This document shows, one piece after another, positions 53,134 through 63,555 of a stretch of 64,000 nucleotides of DNA; the stretch's first letter is position 1; each line of letters opens with the position of its first letter. This DNA is from Paludibacter sp. (lineage in GTDB: Bacteria; Bacteroidota; Bacteroidia; Bacteroidales; Paludibacteraceae), in assembly GCA_028690665.1 (NCBI GenBank), contig JAQVAV010000005.1, positions 1-64,000 on the forward strand. The letters run 5' to 3'. Position numbers and translations under genes: made by a program. The notes beneath the pieces were generated by a model. That model ran no database searches. It worked only from the letters and a program-made list of their open reading frames with translations, and was not told where the DNA came from.

Positions 53134-54321
53134 ATGAGTCTATTAAGTAATGTGTTGGGACAATACGATGCGCCCCAAAAAGCAAAAGCACTGGGCGTTT
53201 ATCCATATTTTCGTCCCATTGAATCAGACCAGGACACTGTTGTAACAATAGATGGTAAACCTGTTTTAATGTTTGGTTCAAACAGCTATTTAGGATTGAC
53301 CAATCATCCCAAGCTAAAAGAAGGAGCTATCAAGGCTATTGAAAAATACGGAACCGGTTGTGCTGGATCCCGTTTTTTGAATGGAACTTTAGACATTCAC
53401 GTCGAGCTTGAAGAAAAATTAGCAAAATTAGTACACAAACCGGCAGCTTTGGCTTATGCCACAGGATTCACCGTTAATTCAGGAGTTATTTCCTGTCTTA
53501 CAGGACGTGAAGACTATCTGCTTTTTGATGAACGTGACCATGCTTCTATTTTCGAAGGAAAACGTCTATCCTTTTCCAAACAGTTAAAATATCGTCACAA
53601 CGATATGGATTCGCTTGAAAAGCAGCTGAAAAAATGCGAACCGGACCGATTAAAACTGATTGTAACGGATGGTGTATTCAGTATGGAAGGCGATTTGGCA
53701 AAACTGCCAGAGATCGTCGAGTTATCAAAAAAGTACAATGCCTCTATTTATGTTGACGAAGCTCACTCTTTAGGTGTATTCGGAAAAACGGGAGCCGGCA
53801 TTTGTGAGCATTTTGGGCTTACCAATGATGTCGATCTGGTTATGGGCACATTCAGTAAGTCGCTTGGTACAATCGGAGGATTTATTGCAGCTGACGAGAA
53901 TATTATTAATTACCTGAAGCACAATTCGCGTACATTGATCTTTAGTGCGTCTATCACTCCGGCATCAACAGGTTGTGTGCTTGCCGCACTCGATGTTATG
54001 GAAGAAGAAACATGGCGTAAGGATGCACTTTGGGCAAATACATATCGGGCACAGGATGGTTTCCGTAAAGCAGGCTTTGAAATCGGACCGACAGAAACAC
54101 CGATTATTCCGCTTTACGTACGCGACAACAATACAACTTTCAAACTTACCCGTATGCTTATGGATGAAGGCGTATTTGTCAATCCGGTTGTTTCACCAGC
54201 TGTACCTTCGGAAGATACCTTAATCCGCTACTCGTTGATGGCAACTCATACTTTTGAGCAAATCGACGAATCGGTAGAAAAAATCACGAAAATTGCCCGT
54301 ACATTGGGAATTATTGAATAA
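53134..54321 (+). CDS. spt: Serine palmitoyltransferase (alpha-oxoamine synthase)
   Basis: This 395-residue cytoplasmic PLP enzyme condenses L-serine with an acyl-CoA to make 3-ketosphinganine, the first step of sphingolipid synthesis typical of Bacteroidetes. The fold-type I features are GSNSYLGLTNHPKLKEGAI (~49-67), TGCAGSRFLNGTLDIHVELE, the PLP-stacking His in DERDHASIFEG (~140), the Asp in YVDEAHSLGVFG (~208) and the Schiff-base Lys in GTFSKSLGTIGGF (~243). It could instead be a KBL-type ligase, but the start and the taxonomic setting favour SPT. It has its own promoter and terminator. Confidence 0.9.
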   Translation: MSLLSNVLGQYDAPQKAKALGVYPYFRPIESDQDTVVTIDGKPVLMFGSNSYLGLTNHPKLKEGAIKAIEKYGTGCAGSRFLNGTLDIHVELEEKLAKLVHKPAALAYATGFTVNSGVISCLTGREDYLLFDERDHASIFEGKRLSFSKQLKYRHNDMDSLEKQLKKCEPDRLKLIVTDGVFSMEGDLAKLPEIVELSKKYNASIYVDEAHSLGVFGKTGAGICEHFGLTNDVDLVMGTFSKSLGTIGGFIAADENIINYLKHNSRTLIFSASITPASTGCVLAALDVMEEETWRKDALWANTYRAQDGFRKAGFEIGPTETPIIPLYVRDNNTTFKLTRMLMDEGVFVNPVVSPAVPSEDTLIRYSLMATHTFEQIDESVEKITKIARTLGIIE

Positions 54322-54346
54322 TTCAAAAAAAAGGCATTCAATACAT

Positions 54347-54402
54347 AAACAAGAATAGAACAAATGCTGGAAACAGATTCGTTCTATTCTTTGTTTGTTT
54401 TA
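54347..54402 (+). terminator. Terminator of spt
   Basis: AAACAAGAATAGAAC (54347-54361) pairs with GTTCTATTCTTTGTTT (54381-54396) around a 19-nt loop and runs into GTTTTATT. Confidence 0.7.
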
Positions 54403-54410
54403 TTAAATAA

Positions 54411-56039
<1,629 letters not shown>

Positions 56040-56050
56040 CTGAAGGACAG

Positions 56051-56102
56051 AGATAGAAACAAAAAAAGCGATTCTTTTGAATCGCTTTTTTTGTTTCTAT
56101 CT
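56051..56102. terminator. 24-bp perfect hairpin, bidirectional terminator
   Basis: The arm 56051-56074 (starting AGATAGAAACAAAAAAAGCG) is perfectly complementary to 56079-56102, with a TTTT loop. It separates the ABC-F gene (+) from alaS (-), whose stop is 15 bp away. The A/T runs on both sides make it work in both directions. Confidence 0.85.
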
Positions 56103-56116
56103 TAGCCTATACCAAT

Positions 56117-58729
56117 TTACTTTATTACTTCCAAAGCTTTTGCCACAGCTTTCTGTATTCCAGCAGCATTTTTACCACCTGCCGATGCAAAGAAAAGCTG
56201 CCCTCCGCCACCACCCTGAATTTCTTTGGCAGCATCCCGGGCTATGTTAACAGCATTCAATCCTCCGGCAACAAGGTCGTCGCTAATCAATACGGTAAGT
56301 GAAGGCTTACCATCCACAACACATCCCGCAACGAAAAACAACTTTTCCGGGAGAATATTCCGTATCTGAAAAGCAAGTGTTTTCACCTGATCCGCCGGCA
56401 AATCTCCTTCAAAACGAATCACTTTCACTCCATTCACTTCAGTCGCTTCAGCAATCAGTTTGTCACGCAAAGCCAGAATCTGAGCATGTTGGAAAGTTTC
56501 TATTTTTTTTCTCAGATCAGAGGCTTCTTCAGTCAGTTTTTTCAAAGCGCTCAAAACATCCGGCGTATTATTAAGCAACTCTTTCGCGTCAGTCAGTATA
56601 TCCTGTTGCTCATCCAACAGTTTTTCAACCGCTTTGCCTGTAATGGCTTCAATACGGCGTACACCGGCGGCAATAGAACTTTCGGCCATAATGCGCACCA
56701 TACCAATGTTTCCAGTTGCACTTACATGCGTTCCTCCACAAAGTTCAACAGAGTTGCCAAACTGAATAACGCGCACCGTTTCTCCATATTTTTCTCCAAA
56801 CAAAGCCATGGCTCCCATAGCACGTGCTTCGTCGATCGGTGTTTCGCGTTTTTCCTGTAATGGATAATTCTCACGAATTTTTTTGTTAGCCAAGGCTTCT
56901 ACCACACGAATCTCGTCTTTGGTCATTTTTTGAAAATGAGAAAAGTCGAAACGCAGCGAATCCGGACTTACATAAGAACCTTTTTGTTCTACATGCGTTC
57001 CGAGAACTTCACGTAAAGCTTCGTGCAAAAGGTGAGTTGCTGAGTGGTTGCATTCGGTTGCCTTACGTTTTTCGACATCAATAACAGCCGAGAATGTTTC
57101 GGTAACATCTGCCGGAAGTTTTTTGGCAATGTGTACCGCTAAATTATTTTCCTTTTTAGTATCAATAATTTCAATCGTTTCATCTTCTGATTTTAGCACA
57201 CCGCAATCACCAACCTGACCTCCCATTTCGGCATAAAAAGGAGTTTTGGAAAGTACAATCTGATAGTATTCTTTATTTTTCTGCTTTACTTTCCGGTAAC
57301 GAATAATTTCGGTATCGGCTGTTGTGAAATCATATCCTACAAATTCGCTTTCTCCTTCTCGCACAGTAACCCAGTCACCGGTTTCAACAGCGGCAGCATT
57401 ACGGGCACGGTCTTTTTGAATTTTCATTTCAGCATTAAACTCGTTAATATTGACCGTCATTCCGTTTTCCCGCAAAATAAGTTCTGTCAAATCCAGCGGG
57501 AAACCATAAGTATCATAAAGCGTAAATGCATCTTTGCCTGCAATAACTGTTTTTCCTGATTTTTTAGCGTCATCGAGCACTTTATCAAGCAGGCGCATAC
57601 CGGTTTCGAGTGTACGCAGAAACGATTCTTCTTCTTCTTTGATGACTTTTTCAATCAATGTTTTCTGAGCAATCAGTTCGGGATAAGCTTTGCCCATTAC
57701 TTCACACAGCACATCAATCAGTTTGTACATAAAAGCATGGCGTTGACTAAGGAATGTATAACCATACCGGACTGCACGACGCAAAATACGACGGATTACA
57801 TATCCGGCTTTAGCGTTGGAAGGCAATTGCCCGTCGGTAATTGAGAACGCAATGGTACGGACATGGTCGGCAATAACGCGCATGGCAATATCCGTTTTTT
57901 CGTCTTTTCCGTATTCAGATCCGCAAACGCGGCCTATTTCTGCAAGAATCGGAGTAAATACATCCGTATCGTAGTTGGATGTTTTACCCTGAATAGCCAT
58001 ACACAAACGTTCAAAACCCATTCCGGTATCAATAACCTTAGCCGGTAATTCTTCGAGTGAGCCGTCCGCTTTCCGGTTAAACTGCATGAACACATTATTC
58101 CATATTTCAATAACCTGAGGATGGCTTCCGTTTACAAGTGTAAGCCCGTCAATTTTAGCGCGTTCTTCATCGCTTCTCAGGTCAATATGAATTTCCGAAC
58201 AAGGACCGCACGGCCCTGTATCGCCCATTTCCCAAAAATTATCTTTTTTATTTCCATTAATAATGCGCTCTACGGGAAGAAACTGTGCCCAAATACCGGC
58301 TGCCTCATCATCACGGTTTAAACCTTCGGCAGGATAACCTTCAAATACGGTTGCATACAACCGATTTTTATCAAGCTTAAGCACTTCCGTCAGATATTCC
58401 CAGGCCCATTCAATAGCTTCTTTCTTGAAATAATCGCCAAACGACCAGTTTCCCAGCATTTCGAACATCGTATGGTGGTAAGTATCATGTCCGACTTCTT
58501 CGAGATCGTTATGCTTTCCGCTTACACGCAGACATTTTTGAGAATCGGCAACGCGGGGATATTTTATCGGGTCATTACCCAAAATTATATTTTTAAACTG
58601 GTTCATACCCGCATTGGTGAACATCAAAGTCGGGTCATCTTTAACAACCATCGGAGCCGATGGCACAATTTTGTGGTTTTTCGATGCAAAAAAATCGAGA
58701 AAAGACTGACGAATTTCCTGTGAAGTCAT
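56117..58729 (-). CDS. alaS: Alanyl-tRNA synthetase
   Basis: This 870-residue class II synthetase charges tRNA(Ala). The aminoacylation domain has the start [20 protein letters not shown] and [16 protein letters not shown] (motif 2 region), then [15 protein letters not shown]. The editing domain holds zinc-ligand motifs [18 protein letters not shown] (~575) and [13 protein letters not shown] (~675). The C-terminal C-Ala domain has the [15 protein letters not shown] glycine stretch near 840. Length fits the family. Its leader contains the AATAAC repeats and a promoter on the minus strand. The EF-G, spt and ABC-F genes are not co-directional. Confidence 0.97.
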   Translation of the reverse strand: MTSQEIRQSFLDFFASKNHKIVPSAPMVVKDDPTLMFTNAGMNQFKNIILGNDPIKYPRVADSQKCLRVSGKHNDLEEVGHDTYHHTMFEMLGNWSFGDYFKKEAIEWAWEYLTEVLKLDKNRLYATVFEGYPAEGLNRDDEAAGIWAQFLPVERIINGNKKDNFWEMGDTGPCGPCSEIHIDLRSDEERAKIDGLTLVNGSHPQVIEIWNNVFMQFNRKADGSLEELPAKVIDTGMGFERLCMAIQGKTSNYDTDVFTPILAEIGRVCGSEYGKDEKTDIAMRVIADHVRTIAFSITDGQLPSNAKAGYVIRRILRRAVRYGYTFLSQRHAFMYKLIDVLCEVMGKAYPELIAQKTLIEKVIKEEEESFLRTLETGMRLLDKVLDDAKKSGKTVIAGKDAFTLYDTYGFPLDLTELILRENGMTVNINEFNAEMKIQKDRARNAAAVETGDWVTVREGESEFVGYDFTTADTEIIRYRKVKQKNKEYYQIVLSKTPFYAEMGGQVGDCGVLKSEDETIEIIDTKKENNLAVHIAKKLPADVTETFSAVIDVEKRKATECNHSATHLLHEALREVLGTHVEQKGSYVSPDSLRFDFSHFQKMTKDEIRVVEALANKKIRENYPLQEKRETPIDEARAMGAMALFGEKYGETVRVIQFGNSVELCGGTHVSATGNIGMVRIMAESSIAAGVRRIEAITGKAVEKLLDEQQDILTDAKELLNNTPDVLSALKKLTEEASDLRKKIETFQHAQILALRDKLIAEATEVNGVKVIRFEGDLPADQVKTLAFQIRNILPEKLFFVAGCVVDGKPSLTVLISDDLVAGGLNAVNIARDAAKEIQGGGGGQLFFASAGGKNAAGIQKAVAKALEVIK

Positions 58730-58743
58730 ATTATTTTTTAGTT

Positions 58744-58885
58744 GTTATTCGTAATATCTTGCTTCGCATGTTATTTTCTTCGTGTTATTTATACGAAACA
58801 CAGCGAAGTTAATAACCCAAAATAACGGTGAGGTCAAAAATAACTATTAATAACGCAAAGCAGACAATGCCCGCAGGCAAATAAC
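58744..58885. repeat. Cluster of GTTATT/AATAAC hexamers between alaS and the M23 gene
   Basis: GTTATT occurs at 58744, 58770 and 58784. Its complement AATAAC occurs at 58811, 58821, 58839, 58849 and 58880. Neighbouring words such as GCGAAG and GCAAAGCA also recur. Some hexamers are 10 bp apart. The block fills most of the divergent intergenic region. Confidence 0.5.
58835..58842 (-). promoter_or_regulatory. -7 element of alaS
   Basis: CAAAAATA, which is TATTTTTG on the minus strand, lies about 106 bp upstream of alaS and inside the AATAAC cluster. Confidence 0.45.
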
Positions 58886-58928
58886 GTTTATTATATTTTA
58901 AAAGTCTGCAAAAATACTCTAAAATTAT

Positions 58929-58936
58929 TATTTTTG
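58929..58936 (+). promoter_or_regulatory. -7 element of the M23 peptidase operon
   Basis: TATTTTTG lies ~125 bp before the ATG at 59062. The leader that follows shows no obvious structure. Confidence 0.5.
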
Positions 58937-59061
58937 CACTACAACTAAAGGTAAAAGTTTAGTTTTACACCCGATTTTTAATTATCTAACAATCAGTACG
59001 ATTGTATTTTGCGTAATTTTATGCAATTAATCGCTAAAATTATTTTTCGACGCGCAGTCTT

Positions 59062-60033
59062 ATGGCAAAAAAAGTAAAATTTCATTTCAATCCGGAAACT
59101 CTGAATTACGAGCCCATTGTTCAGACTTTTGGCCATAAATTAAAGCAGATACTGATTCATCTTTTTTCAGGGGCTTCACTTGGAGCCTTATTCTTTTTCA
59201 TTTTTGTTTCCACGGTTGAATCTCCTGAAGCCAAGCAACTTTCTTTGGAGAAAAGCCGAATGCAGGCTCAATACAAATTACTTGAACGACAATTTGACGA
59301 AGCCCAGGAAGTTATGACCGATCTTCAGCAGCGGGATGACAATCTGTACCGGGTTGTATTTCAGGCTGATCCAATCCCCCTTGAAGTGAGAAAATCGACA
59401 GCCGGAAATACGGATTATTATGAACATTTATTAGACATGACCAATTCCGAAATTGTTGTTTCTACCACAAAAAAAATGAGCGAATTACGTAAGGAAATAT
59501 ACATTCAGTCGAAATCTTACGATGAATTGGTTCAGTTGGCCAAAAACAAAGACGAAATGCTCAAATGCATTCCGGCCATTCAACCTGTTCTCAACAAAGA
59601 CCTCACCCGTATGGCATCGGGTTTCGGTTGGCGTATAGATCCGGTATATCATACACGAAGATTTCACGAAGGAATGGATTTTACAGCTCCTATCGGAACG
59701 GATATTTACGCTACCGGAAACGGGACAGTCATAAGTGCCGGCTGGAAACAGGGATATGGGAACTGTATTGATATTAACCACGGCTATGGTTATATGACCA
59801 GATATGGTCACATGAGCAAAATTCTGGCACATGTCGGTCAAAAAGTAAAACGTGGAGATGTAATTGGGCTCGTCGGAAGTACCGGAAAGTCGACAGGGCC
59901 ACATTTACACTATGAAGTACATCTGAAAGGTGAAGTTATGAATCCTCAAAATTATTACTTCCTCGACTTATCACCAACTGATTATGACCGCATGGTTCAA
60001 ATGAGCAATAATTCAGGTCAAATGTTCGATTAA
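59062..60033 (+). CDS. M23 family metallopeptidase (LytM-like), membrane-anchored
   Basis: This 323-residue protein has a cytoplasmic N-terminus (~1-30) and one TM helix (HLFSGASLGALFFFIFVSTV, ~33-52). A periplasmic coiled coil (~60-105) with LEKSRMQAQYKLLERQFDEA follows. The LytM domain (~190-300) has the zinc ligands His and Asp in FHEGMDFTAP and the HxH in TGPHLHYEVH (~288). It would cut or regulate cleavage of peptidoglycan cross-bridges. The CapA gene follows 11 bp later and murI after that, so this is a cell-wall gene group. Confidence 0.92.
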   Translation: MAKKVKFHFNPETLNYEPIVQTFGHKLKQILIHLFSGASLGALFFFIFVSTVESPEAKQLSLEKSRMQAQYKLLERQFDEAQEVMTDLQQRDDNLYRVVFQADPIPLEVRKSTAGNTDYYEHLLDMTNSEIVVSTTKKMSELRKEIYIQSKSYDELVQLAKNKDEMLKCIPAIQPVLNKDLTRMASGFGWRIDPVYHTRRFHEGMDFTAPIGTDIYATGNGTVISAGWKQGYGNCIDINHGYGYMTRYGHMSKILAHVGQKVKRGDVIGLVGSTGKSTGPHLHYEVHLKGEVMNPQNYYFLDLSPTDYDRMVQMSNNSGQMFD

Positions 60034-60044
60034 AACACCCCTTT

Positions 60045-61088
60045 ATGAAACTAAGATCTTTGTTTATCTTATTGTTTGTTGTTCCTGTTCTTATCTATCC
60101 TCAATCCGGGCACGAAGTAAAAATTGCTGCTGTAGGAGATATTATGATGGGAACTCTGTATCCGGACAGTTCAACATTGCCGGCCAAAGGAAGCTATCAT
60201 CTTTTCCAACCTCTGATTCATGCACTTAAAGATGCAGACATCACTTTTGGAAACCTCGAAGGAACACTTACAAATGACACCTCTCAGGCTAAAAGTTGCA
60301 AAAACAAAGATCGTTGTTACTATTTCGCCATGCCTGTAAGTTATGCCAAATCGTTACAACATGCAGGATTTGATTTTATAAGTTTAGCCAATAATCACAT
60401 TAATGATTTTGGCTATAAAGGCAAATTATCTACAAAAAAAAGTCTCCGAAAATACAATATAAAATATGCGGGATTGTCCGAACATCCTGTCGACACGATA
60501 ATACGGAACGGCATCCGCTACGGATTTTGTGCTTTTTCGCCAAACGCAGGAACTACAAATATCAAAAATCTGAAAAAAGCCATTTCCATTATATCTCATC
60601 TCGACAGCCTCTGCGACATCGTAATCGTTTCTTTTCATGCAGGCGGAGAAGGCACCGATTTTCAGCATGTTACAAGAGAAACTGAATTTTATATCGGAGA
60701 AAACAGAGGTAATGTTTACGAATTTGCACACAAAATAATCGATGCGGGAGGCGATGTTCTTTTAGGTCACGGCCCTCATGTTGTAAGAGGCGTTGAAATT
60801 TATCACAACAAATTTATATCTTACAGCATGGGCAATTTTCTCACCTACAGTTGTGTAAATGTTGCAGGAATTTGCGGAGTTGCTCCATTGTTCCATATCT
60901 ACACCGACAATAAAGGAAATTTTCTGAAAGCCCAGATAATTTCAACTTACCAGAAAAAATTTCAGGCACCAAAAATCGACAAGAAAAACAAAGCAGGAAA
61001 TCTCATCAGGCAACTTACATTTACTGACTTTCCTGAAATGAAAAAAATAATTACAATTACTGACGACGGCTGGATAAATAAATTATAG
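60045..61088 (+). CDS. CapA family protein (poly-gamma-glutamate capsule synthesis-like)
   Basis: This 347-residue exported protein has a signal peptide (MKLRSLFILLFVVPVLIYP). The metallophosphoesterase-like CapA fold is shown by AAVGDIMMGTLYPD (~29-42), DITFGNLEGTLTN (~65-77), FISLANNHINDFGYKG (~105-120), VIVSFHAGGEGTDF (~193-206) and LLGHGPHVVRGVEIY (~243-257). The His/Asp/Asn ligand pattern is intact. The family includes poly-gamma-glutamate and capsule enzymes; no other cap gene is near. It lies between the M23 peptidase and murI, 7 bp before the latter. Confidence 0.88.
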   Translation: MKLRSLFILLFVVPVLIYPQSGHEVKIAAVGDIMMGTLYPDSSTLPAKGSYHLFQPLIHALKDADITFGNLEGTLTNDTSQAKSCKNKDRCYYFAMPVSYAKSLQHAGFDFISLANNHINDFGYKGKLSTKKSLRKYNIKYAGLSEHPVDTIIRNGIRYGFCAFSPNAGTTNIKNLKKAISIISHLDSLCDIVIVSFHAGGEGTDFQHVTRETEFYIGENRGNVYEFAHKIIDAGGDVLLGHGPHVVRGVEIYHNKFISYSMGNFLTYSCVNVAGICGVAPLFHIYTDNKGNFLKAQIISTYQKKFQAPKIDKKNKAGNLIRQLTFTDFPEMKKIITITDDGWINKL

Positions 61089-61095
61089 CAAACAC

Positions 61096-61941
61096 ATGAA
61101 ACAACATGAATTGCCTGCAGAAGCAGGCCCCATAGGCGTTTTCGATTCAGGCTACGGCGGACTTACCATTCTCGAAAAAATACAGCAGCAACTGCCTGAA
61201 TATGATTATATTTATTTAGGAGATAATGCCCGAACCCCTTATGGAACCCGGTCGTTTGATGTCGTTTATAAATATACGCTCGAATGCGTCATTAAATTAT
61301 TCGAAATGGGGTGCCATTTGATTATCCTTGCCTGCAATACTGCATCAGCCAAAGCGCTTCGCTCCATTCAGCAACGGGATTTACCTGTACTTGACCCCGA
61401 GCGACGTGTTCTGGGAGTCATCCGTCCAACTGTCGAAGCTATCGGCTCACTCACTCACTCACGTCATGTAGGCTTGTTAGCCACCAGCGGAACTGTTCAA
61501 TCTCAATCTTATCCTTTGGAAATACGGAAATTATACAAAGACATCGTAGTGACTGCCGAAGCCTGTCCTATGTGGGTACCGCTGATCGAAAACAACGAAC
61601 ATAATTCCGAAGGCGCAGATTATTTCGTCCATAAAAACCTGAATGAGCTTCTTGCTACTGACCCGGACATAGATACCATTATGCTTGGTTGTACTCACTA
61701 TCCGTTACTTATAGATAAAATACGGCAAAATATTCCATCTGGCATTCAGGTTATATCGCAGGGAGAACTAATCGCTGCAAGCTTAGCCGATTATCTGAAA
61801 CGACATCCGGAAATCGACCTAAAATGTACCAAAAACAAATCAACCCGATATTACACCACCGAATCAACAGAAAAATTCACAACTTCGGCGTCCATTTTTC
61901 TAAAAGAAAATATACATGCAGAACATATAGATCCCGAATAA
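61096..61941 (+). CDS. murI: Glutamate racemase
   Basis: This 281-residue cytoplasmic enzyme makes D-glutamate for peptidoglycan. The hallmark start GVFDSGYGGLTILEKI (~14-29) contains the Asp-Ser pair. The two catalytic cysteines are in LACNTASAKALR (~79) and MLGCTHYPLLID (~196). Length agrees with MurI. It is the third gene of the M23 - CapA - murI operon, and the cupin gene follows 19 bp later. Confidence 0.95.
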   Translation: MKQHELPAEAGPIGVFDSGYGGLTILEKIQQQLPEYDYIYLGDNARTPYGTRSFDVVYKYTLECVIKLFEMGCHLIILACNTASAKALRSIQQRDLPVLDPERRVLGVIRPTVEAIGSLTHSRHVGLLATSGTVQSQSYPLEIRKLYKDIVVTAEACPMWVPLIENNEHNSEGADYFVHKNLNELLATDPDIDTIMLGCTHYPLLIDKIRQNIPSGIQVISQGELIAASLADYLKRHPEIDLKCTKNKSTRYYTTESTEKFTTSASIFLKENIHAEHIDPE

Positions 61942-61960
61942 TTTGAAAATACAAATACTT

Positions 61961-62377
61961 ATGAAACATCAAATCACCACTAGCCTTCTGGCACTATTTG
62001 TCAGTTGTATTTCGGTTTTCGGACAATACAATAACGGAGTAATCGTGGAGCCGGTATTGAAAACTGACACAACATCCATCGGGCAAAAAATCATTTATCC
62101 GCAATTTAATGCCCCCGAAGTTACAATGGCCAGGATAACCATTAAACCAGGAAAATCCACAGGCTGGCATAAACATTCATTTCCTGTATTTGCTTATATC
62201 CTTGAAGGTTCTCTTTCAATTGAAATTGAGAAAAAGCCAACAGTCATTTTCTCTGCCGGCCAGTCATTTGCAGAAGTAATGAACACTATGCATAACGGAA
62301 CAAACAACTCAAACAAGGATGTTGTACTCATCGCCTTTTTCCTCGGAGGGAAAAACATGCCTTTGTCAACCCATTAA
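61961..62377 (+). CDS. Exported cupin-domain protein
   Basis: This 138-residue protein has a signal peptide (MKHQITTSLLALFVSCISVFG). A single cupin barrel carries motif 1 as GKSTGWHKHSFPVFAYILEG (~67-86) with two His ligands, and motif 2 as SFAEVMNTMHNGTNNS with one His. It would bind a metal in the periplasm. The substrate is unknown. I chose the ATG at 61961; a TTG at 61943 would only lengthen the leader. It is the last gene of the murI operon. Confidence 0.82.
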   Translation: MKHQITTSLLALFVSCISVFGQYNNGVIVEPVLKTDTTSIGQKIIYPQFNAPEVTMARITIKPGKSTGWHKHSFPVFAYILEGSLSIEIEKKPTVIFSAGQSFAEVMNTMHNGTNNSNKDVVLIAFFLGGKNMPLSTH

Positions 62378-62383
62378 AAAAAG

Positions 62384-62419
62384 AAGAACCTGCAACGGAT
62401 TTACCCAATTGCAGGTTCT
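62384..62419 (-). terminator. Terminator at a convergent gene end
   Basis: AGAACCTGCAA (62385-62395) pairs with TTGCAGGTTCT (62409-62419). On the minus strand it is followed by TCTTTTTTT, so it chiefly ends the DUF4890-like gene. It may also stop the murI-cupin transcript. Confidence 0.8.
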
Positions 62420-62441
62420 GATTATTCATCCTTAATTTTAA

Positions 62442-62894
62442 TTACTCAGGTTTCGGACCTTCATCGTCACTACGACGGTCGGATCTTCTTTCCTGCATAC
62501 GTTTCATTCTTTCTTCACGAATCTGTTTCAGCTGAGTCATTTTGTCTTTTCCAATAATACTTTCAAGTTCCGTATCATTGGCTTTGCGTTCTGCTTCCAT
62601 TTTTTCGCGCATTTCTTCACGTGATTTGTCAGCTTTTTCCCTTTGTTCTTTTGCTTCTGCACGCATTTCTTCGCGTTTTTTATCCTGCTTTTCGTAAAGA
62701 GCCTGCACCTTGGCTTTCTGTTCCTCTGTCAGTTCCAATTGTTTAGCCAATCGTTCGGCACGATCTTTTGCGGTAATTTCCATGCGTTTTCCTTCCGGAC
62801 CTCTTTCTCCACGTGGTGGACGCTGATCTTGTGCATTTAACACAAAACTCATAGAGAAAATAACTGTCAAAGCTAACATTACATACTTTTTCAT
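62442..62894 (-). CDS. DUF4890/Spy-like periplasmic protein
   Basis: This 150-residue exported, highly charged protein has a signal peptide (MKKYVMLALTVIFSMSFVLNA). The mature part is almost all helix and Arg/Glu/Lys-rich: AERLAKQLELTEEQKAKVQA (~44-63) is the LTxxQ-type motif of Spy/CpxP-like and DUF4890 proteins, and EELESIIGKDKMTQLKQIRE-like sequence follows at ~115-135. The ATG at 62894 begins the signal peptide; an ATG at 62921 adds nine residues. It may be a chaperone or stress sensor. A similar smaller gene lies upstream. Confidence 0.8.
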   Translation of the reverse strand: MKKYVMLALTVIFSMSFVLNAQDQRPPRGERGPEGKRMEITAKDRAERLAKQLELTEEQKAKVQALYEKQDKKREEMRAEAKEQREKADKSREEMREKMEAERKANDTELESIIGKDKMTQLKQIREERMKRMQERRSDRRSDDEGPKPE

Positions 62895-63052
62895 AAATCT
62901 GAATTTTTTAGTGTAAAACAATTTCTTCTTTTGTTAGCTTTGACTCCGCAGACTAATTTTGGTTTAATTCAAACATCTGTATTTTAAATTATTAACTCAC
63001 AATCTGAGAAAAACTTAAAAATAATTCCGTTATTTAAACCTTTATGTCTGAT

Positions 63053-63418
63053 TTATATCACATCTTTTTTCTTAAGCTCCTTGTATTTTTCGTATTTTTC
63101 CTTACCAAGTATTTTTTTCAGTTGCCCTTTTTGATTTTTTTTCAATTTTTCAATTTTTTTCTTCTCTTTTTTCTGGGAAAGATTTGCTGATTTTACTTGT
63201 TGTTTCTCCTTTTCTGTATTTACTAATAATGTTTTGACCCGAGTTCCTTCTTTCTCTGTAAGCTTCAATTCTTTGGTCATAACTTTCACTTTCTGATCAA
63301 CAGTCGGTTTTTGTTTCACTTCGGTTTTTGCTTGAGTAGATTTGGTATCTTTGACCTGAGCCGATACTGTTCCGGCCAACAGGAACACAGTTGCAACGAA
63401 AAATACAATTTTTTTCAT
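63053..63418 (-). CDS. Small Lys-rich periplasmic protein, DUF4890/Spy-like
   Basis: This 121-residue protein has a signal peptide (MKKIVFFVATVFLLAGTVSA) followed by a very Lys-rich helical mature part. The motif VMTKELKLTEKEGTRVKTLL (~46-65) parallels the LTEEQ motif of the neighbouring gene, and GQLKKILGKEKYEKYKEL (~98-115) parallels its end, so the two look like diverged paralogues. No zinc or heme motif is visible. The function is not known; it is a plausible envelope-stress chaperone. Confidence 0.72.
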   Translation of the reverse strand: MKKIVFFVATVFLLAGTVSAQVKDTKSTQAKTEVKQKPTVDQKVKVMTKELKLTEKEGTRVKTLLVNTEKEKQQVKSANLSQKKEKKKIEKLKKNQKGQLKKILGKEKYEKYKELKKKDVI

Positions 63419-63484
63419 AAATTTTATTTTTAAATTTCAATGTGCAAATGTATGAAAATCAGCTATACAACAATCTAAAAAACA

Positions 63485-63523
63485 TAAAAAACCTGCCAAT
63501 GAACATTAAAATTCATTAGCAGG
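63485..63523 (-). terminator. Terminator of the thioredoxin gene
   Basis: On the minus strand CCTGCTAATGAA (63523-63512) pairs with TTCATTGGCAGG (63503-63492) and is followed by TTTTTTATG. Confidence 0.8.
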
Positions 63524-63555
63524 CATTTTGGTTTAATTTGCGCTTAGAGAATATT

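Noticed and set aside
53134-54321. Glycine C-acetyltransferase (KBL)
   Set aside because: Same fold, but there is no threonine dehydrogenase neighbour and the sequence and taxonomic setting favour serine palmitoyltransferase.
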